Of a stretch of 64,000 bases of DNA, positions 9,326 through 18,732 are shown piece by piece. The first letter of the stretch is position 1, and every line of letters starts with the position of its first letter. The notes under the pieces are model-generated. The model had not been told where the DNA came from, ran no database searches, and saw only the letters and a program-made list of their open reading frames with translations. The translations under genes and the position numbers were made by a program. This DNA comes from Kribbella capetownensis. GTDB taxonomy: Bacteria; Actinomycetota; Actinomycetes; Propionibacteriales; Kribbellaceae. The DNA is taken from NCBI RefSeq assembly GCF_004331485.1, contig NZ_SJKD01000012.1, forward strand, positions 105,548 to 169,547, given 5' to 3'.

Positions 9326-11755
9326 TCAGGGGCGCGGCTCGACGAAGTAGTCGACGCCCCGCCGGGTGCGGAACTCGACCACGCCGTCCTCGGGCCGCGC
9401 GAAGGCGACCGGACCGGCGCTCGACTTCACGTCGACCAGTACGCCGGTGCGCAGCCGCAGCCGGTTGCCGAGCAGCGAATGAATGCGAGCCCGGGTGAGC
9501 TTGCCCTCGGACCAGGACAGCTCCAGGTCGAAACCGCCACGGGCGCGCAGACCCCGGATCCGTCCATTCGCAAAGGCAGTGGGCAGACAGGGAAGGAGGG
9601 CGACCTCGCCGGAGTGGCTCTGCATGAGCATCTCGGTGATACCGGAGATGCCCCCGAAGTTGCCGTCGATCTGGAACGGCGGGTGCAGGTCGAACAGGTT
9701 CGGCGCGGTGCGTCCGGGAGCGAGGAGTTGGGTGAGGTGCTTGTACGCGTTGTCCGCTTCGAGCAGCCGCGCGCGCAGGTTCAGCTTCCAGGCCAGCGAC
9801 CATCCGGCGGTGACCGCAGGACCACGCAGTTCCAGCGACTTGCGGGCCGCGTCGGCGAGTTCCGGCGTACGGCGTGGAGTGACCTGGTCGCTCGGGAAGA
9901 CGGCCCACAGATGTGAGACATGTCGACTCGTCTCCAGGGCGGCCTCCTCCCAGTCGATCAGCCACTCCTGGATCTGGCCGAGGTAACCGATCTGGATCGG
10001 CGCCAGCCGAGAGCGGGCTTCTGCGACCTGCGCGGCCATCGCCGAGTCCTTGCCGAGCAGCGCGGCGGCCTGGCCGAACACCTTGAACAGGTCGTGCAGG
10101 ATCTCGGTGTCCATCGTCGGACCCGCACACATGCTCACGCCGACGTCGTCGTAGTCGTGGTGCTTCAACTCGGGTGAGTGCGACGGACTGGTCACCAGCC
10201 AGCCCGTCTTGGCGTCGGTCTGCAACTGGTCGAGGAAGAACTCCACCGATCCGCGCAGCACCGGGTAGTACTGCCGCAGCATCTCCAGGTCGCCGGTGTA
10301 CTCGTACCGCTCCCAGAACAGCAGCGACAACCACGCGCCACCGGTCGGCCAGACACCGTAGAACGCGAAGTCGACCGGAGCCGTGCCTCGCCAGCCATCG
10401 GTGTTGTGGTGCGCGACCCACCCGGGAGCGTCGTACATCGTCGCGGCCGTCCGGGCGCCTGACTCGGCGAGCTCGGAGATCATCTGGAACAGCGGATCCC
10501 AGCATTCTGCGAGGTTCGCCGGACCGGCCGGCCAGTAGTTCATCTCGCAGTTGATGTTCAGCGTGAACTTCGACTGCCACTCCGGCAGCATCTTGTAGCT
10601 CCAGATGCCCTGCAGGTTGGCCGGTTGCCCGGGGCTGCGCGAGCTGGAGATCAGCAGATACCGACCGAACTGGTAGTACAGCGCGGCCAGTTGCGGGTCA
10701 CCGCCGTCGCGGAACGCCTGCACCCGTTGGTCAGTGGGCAGCGAGACGGCGTCCGACGTACCGAGATCGATGTCGAGGCGACCAAACAGGCGGCGATAGT
10801 CCTCGACGTGATCGTGCCGCAGTCGCCCGTACGCCGGGCGATCCTTGGGCAACGGTGCTACGGCGCGCGCCACCTGGTCGGCGCTGACGTCCTGGTAGTT
10901 GCGGTAGCTGGTGCCGACAGAGAAGACCAGGGTGACCGCGTCCGCGCCGACGACCGAGAGCTTGCCATCGGCAACAGCTAGGGCACCGCCTTCGGCGAAC
11001 CCGCGGAGGAGGGCGCAGAACTTGACCGAGCCGGTCAGCCCTTCGGCGTCACCGCTGATGCCGTTGAGTGCCAGCGTGCGGTCGTCGAAGCGGTCGACGG
11101 TAGCGGCCTGTTCGGTACTGAAGGTCGCGTCGAAGGTGAGCGTGGCGCGCGTGTCCGCCGTCAAGCGCATCACCAGGAGCTGGGCCGGATGAGTGACGAA
11201 GACCTCGCGCGTGTGGCGGATGCCGGCATGGACGTAGCTGACGGACGTGATCGCGGTGGTCAGATCAAGCTCTCGCCGGTACGACGAGACCCCGGCGTCG
11301 GTGATGCCGGGGAATGTCAGGGTCAGATTGCCGACCGGCTGGTACTGCATCTGCTCGGTCGGGCGGCCCATGAAGTGTTCGTCGGCCAGGTTCTGGGCGT
11401 CGAGGTACTGCTCTTCGGCGATCAGCCGGCGGATCTCCGGCAGTACCTCGCGTCCGACCGGGTCGTCGTACTGGTGCGGGCCGCCGGCCCAGATCGAGTC
11501 CTCGTTGAGCTGCAGTTGTTCGGTCGCGGTCCCGCCGTACACCATCGCGCCGAGCCGGCCGTTGCCGACAGCAAGTGCTTGCAGCCATTCGGTGGCGGGC
11601 TGGGTGTACCAGAGCTTCAGCGGATTGGTGTCGCTGCCGGGAGTCGGCGGAGCGGCAGCGGCAGTGAGCGGATCGGTGAGTGAGCCGGCGACGACAGCGG
11701 TGCCGGCCGCGGCGCCGGCGGTCCGCAGGACCTGGCGTCGGGTGTATTCGGTCAT
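9326..11755 (-). CDS. Alpha-L-fucosidase, glycoside hydrolase family 95, Tat-exported
   Basis: An 809-residue inverting GH95 enzyme removing terminal alpha-L-fucose (family members also act on L-galactose). The start carries a twin-arginine signal (TRRQVL, residues 5-10, then an Ala-rich stretch), so it is exported folded. Landmarks of GH95 are present: AVGNGRLGAMVYGG, the PANLQGIW segment, the paired Asn of LNINCEMNYWPA (about 400 and 402), the acid Glu in SPSHSPE (about 529) and Asp in FQIDGNFG (about 697). The start overlaps the upstream lactonase stop (ATGA), so translation is coupled. With the neighbouring lactonase it points to L-fucose or a related sugar as one product. Confidence 0.9.
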   Translation of the reverse strand: MTEYTRRQVLRTAGAAAGTAVVAGSLTDPLTAAAAPPTPGSDTNPLKLWYTQPATEWLQALAVGNGRLGAMVYGGTATEQLQLNEDSIWAGGPHQYDDPVGREVLPEIRRLIAEEQYLDAQNLADEHFMGRPTEQMQYQPVGNLTLTFPGITDAGVSSYRRELDLTTAITSVSYVHAGIRHTREVFVTHPAQLLVMRLTADTRATLTFDATFSTEQAATVDRFDDRTLALNGISGDAEGLTGSVKFCALLRGFAEGGALAVADGKLSVVGADAVTLVFSVGTSYRNYQDVSADQVARAVAPLPKDRPAYGRLRHDHVEDYRRLFGRLDIDLGTSDAVSLPTDQRVQAFRDGGDPQLAALYYQFGRYLLISSSRSPGQPANLQGIWSYKMLPEWQSKFTLNINCEMNYWPAGPANLAECWDPLFQMISELAESGARTAATMYDAPGWVAHHNTDGWRGTAPVDFAFYGVWPTGGAWLSLLFWERYEYTGDLEMLRQYYPVLRGSVEFFLDQLQTDAKTGWLVTSPSHSPELKHHDYDDVGVSMCAGPTMDTEILHDLFKVFGQAAALLGKDSAMAAQVAEARSRLAPIQIGYLGQIQEWLIDWEEAALETSRHVSHLWAVFPSDQVTPRRTPELADAARKSLELRGPAVTAGWSLAWKLNLRARLLEADNAYKHLTQLLAPGRTAPNLFDLHPPFQIDGNFGGISGITEMLMQSHSGEVALLPCLPTAFANGRIRGLRARGGFDLELSWSEGKLTRARIHSLLGNRLRLRTGVLVDVKSSAGPVAFARPEDGVVEFRTRRGVDYFVEPRP

Positions 11756-12513
11756 GGGGCGGTCTCCCTGGGGCGGTAGGTGCGCTGGGCGGTGCCGCGG
11801 AACACGTCGTTGTGCGTGGCGGAGGGGAGCAAGTCAGCGGTACGGCGGACAACCTCGGAACGCCCGGCCGACAGCGTGCACACGGGCCAGTCCGAACCGA
11901 ACATCAACCGGTCGCTGCCGAAGAGGTCGAGGGCCACGTCGACGAGCTCGGCGAGGTCGTCGGGCGGCAGGTGGGCGGTGCCGGAGAGCTTCACGGCCAC
12001 GTTCGGCGCGGCGGCGAGGGCCTTCATCCCGGTGCGCCAGCTGGTGTCCGCGGCCTGCGGGTTGCCGAGGTGGTCGAGCACCAGGCGTGCGTCGGGCACG
12101 GCTTCGGCCAGGCGTGCGGCGCCGATCAGGGCGGGTGGTCGAAGCAGGAGATCGATGGCGAGGCCGGCAGCGGTGGCGGCCCGTACGCCACGCACGTGCG
12201 CAGGATCGGTCAGTAGGTCGGGATCGGTCTGGTCAGCGGGCGGACTGCGGATGCCGACAAGCCGTGGGTCTTCGGGGAAGTACTGCGGAGGATCACGCAG
12301 GTCGAACCAGCCGACGACACCGAGAACCGATGGAGTGCGTGAGGCCAGTTCGAGAAGGTCGGTGACTTCGAGGGGATCCGCATCCGCCTGGATCAGTACG
12401 ACGTCGTCAGTGAGGTCCTCGAGCGTGAAGTCACGGCGGAGCGGATGACCTGCGGGCAGCCACGGCAGTTTGCGTCGTGTGATGTCCCAGACGTGGACGT
12501 GAGCATCAATCAT
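11752..12513 (-). CDS. Amidohydrolase-2 family protein, likely sugar lactonase (L-fuconolactonase-like)
   Basis: A 253-residue TIM-barrel metal hydrolase. It opens with the metal motif MIDAHVHVWD and has the family's LDHLGNP (about residues 144-150) and MFGSDWPV (near residue 215) blocks, the latter carrying the catalytic Asp. This subgroup includes L-fuconolactonase and L-rhamnonolactonase, which hydrolyse sugar lactones made by sugar dehydrogenases, and also 4-sulfomuconolactonase. Being next to an alpha-L-fucosidase, a role in oxidative L-fucose breakdown is the best inference. It overlaps the upstream regulator gene by 8 bp and the downstream fucosidase start. The protein is somewhat shorter than the usual 280 residues. 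Confidence 0.78.
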   Translation of the reverse strand: MIDAHVHVWDITRRKLPWLPAGHPLRRDFTLEDLTDDVVLIQADADPLEVTDLLELASRTPSVLGVVGWFDLRDPPQYFPEDPRLVGIRSPPADQTDPDLLTDPAHVRGVRAATAAGLAIDLLLRPPALIGAARLAEAVPDARLVLDHLGNPQAADTSWRTGMKALAAAPNVAVKLSGTAHLPPDDLAELVDVALDLFGSDRLMFGSDWPVCTLSAGRSEVVRRTADLLPSATHNDVFRGTAQRTYRPRETAP

Positions 12514-13666
12514 GGCGGCCCGCGGGTCTGGTGATGGAGCTCTCGCCGCGGGCGTGGGCGGAGAAGAGGCGGGCGGAGTCCTCGGGGTCGGTGCCGGACA
12601 GTACTTCGATCAGGTCGAGGTGCCGCCGCGCCATCAGGCCCCAGTCGCCGGCGTACATGGCGTTGGAGACCACCTGCAGGTTCCACAACGCGGGCTCGAG
12701 GGTGCGCCAGACGCGGAGCAGCATCGAGTTGCCGCTGGTCGCGAGGACCTGGCGGTGGAAGCGCAGGTCGGCCTCCCGGAACGCGCCGATGTCGTGGTGG
12801 TCGGCGGCGTCGGTCATCCGCTGCACCTCGATCCGCAACAGATCCAGTTCTGTCTGCGGGACGTTCCCGGTCGCACGCCGGGCGGCCGCGCTCTCCAGCA
12901 GCACCCGGACCTCGCGCGCCTCGCGGGCCTCGACCTGCGAGATCTCGGTGACGAAGTTCCCCAGCCGCGGCCGGTACGTCACCAGTCCCTCGTGGGCGAG
13001 GCGCCGTACCGCTTCCCGGGCGGGTGTCTGGCTGGTGCCGAGGACACGGGCGATCTCGGACTCGACCACGCGCATGCCGGGGGCCAGTTCGCCGGACAGG
13101 ATCCAACCGCGGATCGCCTCGTAGACACGGTCGGACAGCAGTTCGTTCTCACTCGAGGGCGGGGGAGCGGGTTGCGTCGCGTGCAACGCCAGCCCACCGC
13201 CGCCGGTGCGATGCCGGTGCAACTCCTCCCGGCGACGGCGCGAGACGGTCGACTGCGAGACGCCGTACGTTGCTGCGATCTCGCGCGTCGACGGCAGGTG
13301 TCCGGAATCGGCCATCGATGTTGTCGCCGTCGCGCCGAGCTGGATCCGGTCGACCATCCGGGGCCGGCCGCTGCGCATGCCGTCGTCGAGACCGGCCATC
13401 CCCATCCGCAGGAACCGCCGCCGCCACTTGCCGACCGTGCCGGGGGTGACCGCGAGCAGGTCCGCGACGTCCTTGTTCGACTCGCCCTCCGCGCAGGCGA
13501 GCACGATCCGGCTGCGCAGGCGCATCGCCGCACTGGTCTGGGGACCGGAGGCAAGATGGGTCAGCGCGGCCCGCTCGGCTGACGACAAGGTCAGCGGCGA
13601 CTTGGGTCTTCCGGCATCGGGCATGGCTGCATGGTGACCCCGCTCACGTGGTTCTGTCGACCCCAT
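12506..13666 (-). CDS. GntR/FadR-type (FCD) regulator fused to an IS630-transposase-like DNA-binding region
   Basis: A 386-residue predicted DNA-binding protein. Residues about 25-105 resemble the N-terminal helix-turn-helix of IS630-family transposases (RSRIVLACAEGESN, then TPGTVGKWRRRFL and the GRPR linker). A second helix-turn-helix follows at 126-143 (STREIAATYGVSQSTVSR), as in the paired-type IS630 DNA-binding region. Then comes a normal GntR winged helix (about 178-245) and an FCD ligand domain (about 255-375). The DDE catalytic domain of the transposase is absent. It heads the leftward fucosidase operon and faces the rightward transporter operon, so it probably controls both. The start is uncertain: ATG 13624 is an alternative, but both keep the fusion. 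Confidence 0.8.
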   Translation of the reverse strand: MGSTEPRERGHHAAMPDAGRPKSPLTLSSAERAALTHLASGPQTSAAMRLRSRIVLACAEGESNKDVADLLAVTPGTVGKWRRRFLRMGMAGLDDGMRSGRPRMVDRIQLGATATTSMADSGHLPSTREIAATYGVSQSTVSRRRREELHRHRTGGGGLALHATQPAPPPSSENELLSDRVYEAIRGWILSGELAPGMRVVESEIARVLGTSQTPAREAVRRLAHEGLVTYRPRLGNFVTEISQVEAREAREVRVLLESAAARRATGNVPQTELDLLRIEVQRMTDAADHHDIGAFREADLRFHRQVLATSGNSMLLRVWRTLEPALWNLQVVSNAMYAGDWGLMARRHLDLIEVLSGTDPEDSARLFSAHARGESSITRPAGRHD

Positions 13667-13801
13667 ATGGCACGGACTTCTGACTCGGAACGTCCAGTTT
13701 GCCGTTTATACGTTGACACTTGAGCGCGGTCCTCTGCATCGTCACTCGATAACGACGCCCCGGCCGCCCCCGATGCCGGGTTGATCTGAGGAGGACCCGG
13801 A
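13667..13801. promoter_or_regulatory. Divergent regulatory region between the two fucoside-locus operons
   Basis: This 135-bp gap separates the leftward regulator gene from the rightward solute-binding-protein gene and must carry both promoters. TTGACA at 13713-13718 is a consensus -35 for the rightward operon, but I see no good -10 at the right distance. The rightward gene has a strong ribosome site (GAGGAGG). No clear palindrome for the GntR/FCD regulator was found by eye. Confidence 0.45.
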
Positions 13802-15070
13802 ATGTCTCGTTCGGTTCGGCGGAAGCTCGGTGTGCTGACGTCAGTCGTGATCCTGGTGGGCGCGGCGGGCTGCGGTGGTGGCGGGTTCGACGATGAGGGT
13901 TCGGCCGGTGCCGCCACCGGCGAGGTGCGGATGCTGGTGAACATCACCCCCAACCTGACCAAGGGGTACTGGGAGGGACTGGTCAAGCCGTTCGAGGACG
14001 CCAACCCCGGTGCCGACGTGAAGATCGAGGCTCCGACCGGCTCGGGCGTGAAGGATTCGCTGCCGCAGCTGCTCGCGGCCGGAAACGCTCCGGACGTGGT
14101 CGAGACGCTGATGGCCGACAAGGTGCTCGCGCCGCAGCTGCTCGAGCTGACCGACCAGGCCTGGACCAAGGACACCCCGCTGGCGCAGCAGGCCGCGCTG
14201 GACGGCAAGGTCTACACCGTCGGCGTCGGCCAGCAGGCGCAGTCACTGGTCTTCTACAACAAAGACGCGTTCACCAAGGCCGGCATCTCCTCGCCGCCCA
14301 AGGATCTCGACGAGCTGACCGCCGCGATGGGCAAGTTGAAGGCGGCGGGCTACCTGCCGCTGCAGACGGCCGGCGACTACGTCACCGGGTTGCAGCTGCT
14401 GCAGCTGAGCGACCCGTCGATCGCGACCAAGCACCCGGACTGGTACCAGCAGGTCGGCTCCAAGCAGCTCGGCGTCGGCCAGAGCATGCTTCCGCTGCTG
14501 CAGCGCTACGAGTCCTGGATCAAGAGCGGGTACGTCGACAAGAACGCGCTCGGCCTCGATGACGTGAACGCGCAGACCAACTTCCTCACCGGCAAGTCCG
14601 CGATGTACATCATGGGCAGCTGGTTCGTCCGGACCGCGGAGAGCCAGAATCCGACCTTCGATCTGGGCGTGTTCGCCGCGCCGACCGAGGCCGGCCAGCC
14701 GTATCCGGGACCGCAGGGCGTGACGATGGCAGCGCCGTACATGGTGCTGAAGTCGACCAAGCAGCGTGACCTCTCGGTGAAGCTGGTCCAGTTCCTGGTC
14801 ACCGACCAAGCCGCCGTGCAGAGTCAGCTCGCGCAGGACGGCAACTTCCGGAAGGGCTTCACCGACAAGCTGACGCCGCTCGGGAAGCAGGTGCAGGACA
14901 TCCTCGACCAGGCGCCGAAGGGCGTCGCCCAGGGCGAGGGGTACGGCGCCAACACGCTGCCGTCCGGGTTCAACGGCGAATGGAACAAGGCGGTCCAAAG
15001 CCTGTACACCGGCAAGAGCGCCAAGGACGTGGCCACCCGCATCGACAGCTGGATGGGGTCGAAGTCGTGA
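13802..15070 (+). CDS. ABC sugar transporter, solute-binding lipoprotein (family 1)
   Basis: A 422-residue secreted binding protein that captures an oligosaccharide and delivers it to the two permeases encoded next. The signal sequence ends in a lipobox (VGAAGC, lipidated Cys at 24) followed by a Gly-rich linker, so it is anchored on the outer face of the membrane. The fold signature is that of MalE/UgpB-type proteins (NITPNLTKGYWEGLVKPFED, then PDVVETLMADK). An excellent GAGGAGG site precedes the ATG. Its stop overlaps the GTG start of the first permease. No ATPase gene is present, as is usual in actinobacteria, where a shared MsiK-type ATPase serves many importers. Confidence 0.9.
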   Translation: MSRSVRRKLGVLTSVVILVGAAGCGGGGFDDEGSAGAATGEVRMLVNITPNLTKGYWEGLVKPFEDANPGADVKIEAPTGSGVKDSLPQLLAAGNAPDVVETLMADKVLAPQLLELTDQAWTKDTPLAQQAALDGKVYTVGVGQQAQSLVFYNKDAFTKAGISSPPKDLDELTAAMGKLKAAGYLPLQTAGDYVTGLQLLQLSDPSIATKHPDWYQQVGSKQLGVGQSMLPLLQRYESWIKSGYVDKNALGLDDVNAQTNFLTGKSAMYIMGSWFVRTAESQNPTFDLGVFAAPTEAGQPYPGPQGVTMAAPYMVLKSTKQRDLSVKLVQFLVTDQAAVQSQLAQDGNFRKGFTDKLTPLGKQVQDILDQAPKGVAQGEGYGANTLPSGFNGEWNKAVQSLYTGKSAKDVATRIDSWMGSKS

Positions 15071-15936
15071 GAGCGCGACTGACCACGCTGAGTATGGTCG
15101 GTCCCGCCCTGGTGCTGTTCGTCGTCATGCTCGTCGTGCCGGTCTGTCTCTCGGTCTACCTGAGCCTGACCGACTGGAACGGGTACAGCGCGAACCCGGT
15201 GGTGGTCGGCCTGCGCAACTACCTCGACCTCACGAAGAGCGAGGAGGCGATCCGGGCGGGTTGGGTCACGCTGGTGATCGCCGCGGTCGGGACGGTACTG
15301 CTGAGCGTGCTGGGTCTCGGGTTCGCGCTGCTGGTGAACGGTGCGTCCCGGCTCAACGCGCTCTTCCGCGTCATCCTCTTCTATCCGCATGTGCTCAGTG
15401 CGCTGGTCGTCGGCTTCTTGTGGAGCGCGGTCCTCGGTACGTCGGGTGTCGTGAACGGCTGGCTCACCACCAGGGGCGCTGAGGTGTTGCCGTTCCTGTC
15501 CAATCCGCACTGGGCGCTCGCGAGTCTCATCGGCGTACTGGTGTGGGCAGGGTTTGGTGTGAACGTCGTGCTCTACCTCGCGGGGCTGCAGACGGTGTCG
15601 AAGGATCTGCTCGAGTCCGCGCGGATCGACGGCGCGTCGGCGCGGCAGACGTTCCGCAACGTCACGCTGCCGGCGCTGGCGCCGGTGGTCACCGTGAACC
15701 TCGTGCTGTCGCTGGTCACGCTGCTGAAGACGTACGACCTGGTCGTGTCGCTGACCGGTGGTGGACCGGCTGGTTCGACCCAGACGGCGGCGTACCTGAT
15801 CCTGTGGGACTCGTTCCACAACAACGCGCTCGGGTTCGGGTCGGCGCAGAGCGTCGTACTCATGATCGTCACCGCCGGACTCGCCCTGACGGTCGCGCGG
15901 CTGCGATCCAGGGCCGATCAAGGAGTGAAGGGATGA
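15067..15936 (+). CDS. ABC sugar transporter permease (MalF/UgpA type)
   Basis: A 289-residue membrane protein with six predicted transmembrane segments. The GTG at 15067 is chosen because it overlaps the preceding stop (GTGA) and leaves a normal permease N-terminus (RARLTTLSMVGPALVLF); a longer in-frame opening is a shadow of the gene before it. The cytoplasmic EAA loop, which docks the ATPase, is at ESARIDGASARQTFRNVTLP. It forms a heterodimer with the next product. The pair serves the fucoside-locus importer. Confidence 0.9.
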   Translation: MRARLTTLSMVGPALVLFVVMLVVPVCLSVYLSLTDWNGYSANPVVVGLRNYLDLTKSEEAIRAGWVTLVIAAVGTVLLSVLGLGFALLVNGASRLNALFRVILFYPHVLSALVVGFLWSAVLGTSGVVNGWLTTRGAEVLPFLSNPHWALASLIGVLVWAGFGVNVVLYLAGLQTVSKDLLESARIDGASARQTFRNVTLPALAPVVTVNLVLSLVTLLKTYDLVVSLTGGGPAGSTQTAAYLILWDSFHNNALGFGSAQSVVLMIVTAGLALTVARLRSRADQGVKG

Positions 15937-16811
15937 GCGCCATTCGCATGCCCCGAGTGGCGACAGTGCAGTTCAAACCGCTGCGCACCAAGGGCGCCGG
16001 CCGGATCGCGTTCCTGATCGTGACCAGCGTGCTGATGCTGGTGCCGATGTACCTGCTCGTGGTGAGCGCGTTCAAGTCGCAGCAGGACATCCTGGCCCAC
16101 CCCTTCTCGTTGTCGCCCGACCAGCTGACGACGCAGTACCTGGAGAAGGCCTGGACGAACCCGGACTTCAACATCCTCAAGGGATACGCCGTCACCGCGC
16201 TGTTCGTGGTCTCGGTGAACGTCCTGTCCGTCGCGCTGGCCGGCCCGGTCTCGTACGTGATCGCGCGCCGCAGTGAACGCCGCTACCGCATGCTCCTGCT
16301 GCTGTTCGTGGCCGGCACGTTCATCCCGAGCCAGGTGCTGGTCATCCCGGTCGTCTACACGCTGAAGTTCCTCGGGCTGATGGGGACCATCCCGGGCTTC
16401 GTGCTGTTCGAGACGACGCTGACGCTGCCGTTCTCGATCTTCCTGTACGCCGGCTACATCATGACGATCCCGGCCAGCCTCGACGAGGCGGCCGCGGTGG
16501 ACGGAGCCGGCAAGCACCGGACCTTCTGGTCGATCGTGTTCCCGCTGATGAAACCGGCGGTGGTGACGATGGTCATCCTGAACACGTTCTCGGTGTGGAA
16601 CGACTTCGTGAACCCGCAGATCATCCTCGGCCCGGGCAGCGGTCTCTACACCGTCACCACCGGTGTGTACGCCGCCGTGAGCCAGTACTCGACCGACTAC
16701 ACGGTCGTGTTCCCGACGCTGCTGCTCGCGGTGGCTCCGTTGCTGGTGGTCTTCGTGCTGCTGCAGCGGCACGTGATCAGCGGCCTGACTGCGGGGGCGA
16801 CCAAGGGATGA
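15933..16811 (+). CDS. ABC sugar transporter permease (MalG/UgpE type)
   Basis: A 292-residue inner-membrane permease, second subunit of the importer. The ATG at 15933 overlaps the previous stop (ATGA) after an AAGGAG site. The EAA docking loop reads DEAAAVDGAGKHRTFWSIVFPL, and about six hydrophobic spans are visible, beginning with IAFLIVTSVLMLVPMYLLVV. Its stop overlaps the start of the following glycan-enzyme candidate, tying uptake and processing into one translation unit. Confidence 0.9.
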   Translation: MSAIRMPRVATVQFKPLRTKGAGRIAFLIVTSVLMLVPMYLLVVSAFKSQQDILAHPFSLSPDQLTTQYLEKAWTNPDFNILKGYAVTALFVVSVNVLSVALAGPVSYVIARRSERRYRMLLLLFVAGTFIPSQVLVIPVVYTLKFLGLMGTIPGFVLFETTLTLPFSIFLYAGYIMTIPASLDEAAAVDGAGKHRTFWSIVFPLMKPAVVTMVILNTFSVWNDFVNPQIILGPGSGLYTVTTGVYAAVSQYSTDYTVVFPTLLLAVAPLLVVFVLLQRHVISGLTAGATKG

Positions 16812-18724
16812 CCGAACCGATTGTTGCCGAGACACCCATCGGCACACCGCCCGCGTGGGCGATCATGCAACGCCGCCTGTTCGACGTGATGGACGAGGGC
16901 TGGTGGCTGTTCCGCGAACGCTACTGCCTGCCCGACGGCAGCCTCCGGTACGCCGGACCGGTGCAGAGCCGCGACGGCGCGGACGACTTCTACGAGGCCT
17001 TCGTGAACTGGCCCGTGCTCTACCAGCTCGGCGGCGCGGACGACCTGATCGACGTGGCCAAGTGGCACTGGGAAGGCGTCACCCGCCAGCTCACCGACCT
17101 GGGCTTCCTGGTCGACGAGTTCGAACGCGGGTACGACTGGTTCCACATCGGCGAGTCGATGATCTTCTTCTACGCGTTGTGCGCGGCCGATCCGGGCGAC
17201 GAGGTGTTCCGCGAGCGGGCGTACCGGTTCGCGGAGCTTTACCTGCCCGGCTCGCCCGCGGGCAACTACGATCCGGCGACGCGCACGATCCGCGCACCGC
17301 ACAACGGCGGTGGTGGTCCGCGCTGGGGCATCAACGACGAGTGGCGCTCGTACGGCGCCGACCTGACGAACATGCGCATCTTCGGGCTGCCGCTGTCCGG
17401 CGTACCGGGGATCACCAGTTGGGACGACCTGAAGGATCCGGCGAACGCGGACCTGATGGGCGCCGAGATGATCAGGCGTCAGGGAGCCGGCGACACCGCG
17501 GTCAACCTGGCCGCCACTACCCTGACTGCGAACGCGTGGCTCTACGACCACAACGACCGGTTCGCCGCCTGGACGCTGGAGTACCTCGACGCCTGGCAGG
17601 AAAGGGCCGCGGCCAACGATGGACTCGTCCCCGACAACGTCGGGCCCAGCGGGATCGTCGGCGAGTTGCACGACGGCCGCTGGTACGGCGGCAACTACGG
17701 CTGGAACTGGCCACACGGTGTCTACAGCGTCGGCTCGGCCGCGTGCATCGCAGCACTGAACGGCGCTGTGCTGACGGGTGACTCCCAACGGCTCGACATC
17801 GCCAGGAATCTGCTCGACCACCTGTACGAGCGCGGCATCACGGGCGCGGTCGACGAGACCGAGCTGAGTATCCGCGACCGCTGGCAGGCTGAGCTCGGCG
17901 ACGACTGCGCCAAGCCGACCCTGCTGATCCCGAATCGGCATGGAGACGACGGCTGGTTCGACTACCAGCCGCCGCAGCTCGGACTGCCGATCTGGTTGTG
18001 GCAGGCAGCGTTCGAGTCCTCGGATCGCGACCGGTTGCGGCAGCTCAGGGAACGCAGCGGCTACGACTGGCGAACCGTGCGCGACTTCCGCAACAAGGAA
18101 GACGCTGGGCACGAAGCACCGTGGCTGGCCTACCTCGCGGGAGACAACCCCGGCTACCCGGAGGCGATGCTGGGCGTCGCGCTGTCGCAGGTGCAACGCC
18201 GGATGGATCTGATGGCCGTCGACACCACCGATCCGGCCGATCTGAACATCCATCACTGGCAGCGGCACAACCCGGTCGCGACCGAAGCCCTGCTGCAGTT
18301 GACCACCGGCACACCACAGCTCCTGTACAACGGCGGACTGCTGCCGCTCCGGGTCCTGTACCTCGACCCCGATCGGGGACGGCCCGGTCTGCCGGCCGAT
18401 GTCGCCGCACTGGTCGACACGGTCGAGCCGGACCGGACCTGCCTGCAGTTGGTCAACCTGTCCGCGACCCAGACCCGTCGCGTGATCGTCCAGGCCGGCA
18501 GCTTCGGCACCGACCGGATCGACGAGGCCACCGTGTCCACCGCGACGGGCGAGTACCCCGGACCGTCCCCGGCGTACACCTCACCACCGCCGACCGCCGG
18601 CACCCGCACGGTCGTTGTCGACAGCAACAGACTCGAAGTGACGATGCCGCCGGGCCGGACCATCCGGCTCGAGCTCCGGCTGACCAGAAACACCTACCGC
18701 GCCGCACACCTGGCGCTTGACTGA
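16808..18724 (+). CDS. Unrecognised cytoplasmic protein, putative alpha-barrel glycan-active enzyme
   Basis: A 638-residue protein with no signal peptide or membrane span, starting at an ATG that overlaps the upstream permease stop. I do not recognise its family with certainty. The first 500 residues are rich in Trp, Tyr and His with repeated helical patterns (WWLFRERYCLPDGS, FYEAFVNWPVLYQLGG, YDWFHIGESMIFFYAL, GNYGWNWPHGVYSVG), which fits an (alpha/alpha) barrel as in several glycoside hydrolases and polysaccharide lyases. The last 100 residues look like a beta-sandwich. Its position between an importer and sugar-catabolic genes suggests it processes the imported oligosaccharide. No catalytic residue can be assigned. 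Confidence 0.6.
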   Translation: MTEPIVAETPIGTPPAWAIMQRRLFDVMDEGWWLFRERYCLPDGSLRYAGPVQSRDGADDFYEAFVNWPVLYQLGGADDLIDVAKWHWEGVTRQLTDLGFLVDEFERGYDWFHIGESMIFFYALCAADPGDEVFRERAYRFAELYLPGSPAGNYDPATRTIRAPHNGGGGPRWGINDEWRSYGADLTNMRIFGLPLSGVPGITSWDDLKDPANADLMGAEMIRRQGAGDTAVNLAATTLTANAWLYDHNDRFAAWTLEYLDAWQERAAANDGLVPDNVGPSGIVGELHDGRWYGGNYGWNWPHGVYSVGSAACIAALNGAVLTGDSQRLDIARNLLDHLYERGITGAVDETELSIRDRWQAELGDDCAKPTLLIPNRHGDDGWFDYQPPQLGLPIWLWQAAFESSDRDRLRQLRERSGYDWRTVRDFRNKEDAGHEAPWLAYLAGDNPGYPEAMLGVALSQVQRRMDLMAVDTTDPADLNIHHWQRHNPVATEALLQLTTGTPQLLYNGGLLPLRVLYLDPDRGRPGLPADVAALVDTVEPDRTCLQLVNLSATQTRRVIVQAGSFGTDRIDEATVSTATGEYPGPSPAYTSPPPTAGTRTVVVDSNRLEVTMPPGRTIRLELRLTRNTYRAAHLALD

Positions 18725-18732
18725 GGAGACAT

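Noticed and set aside
12506..13666. Remnant of an intact IS630 insertion sequence
   Set aside because: There is no DDE domain, no terminal inverted repeats and no target duplication; the transposase-like part is in frame with a complete regulator, so a fusion is the better reading.
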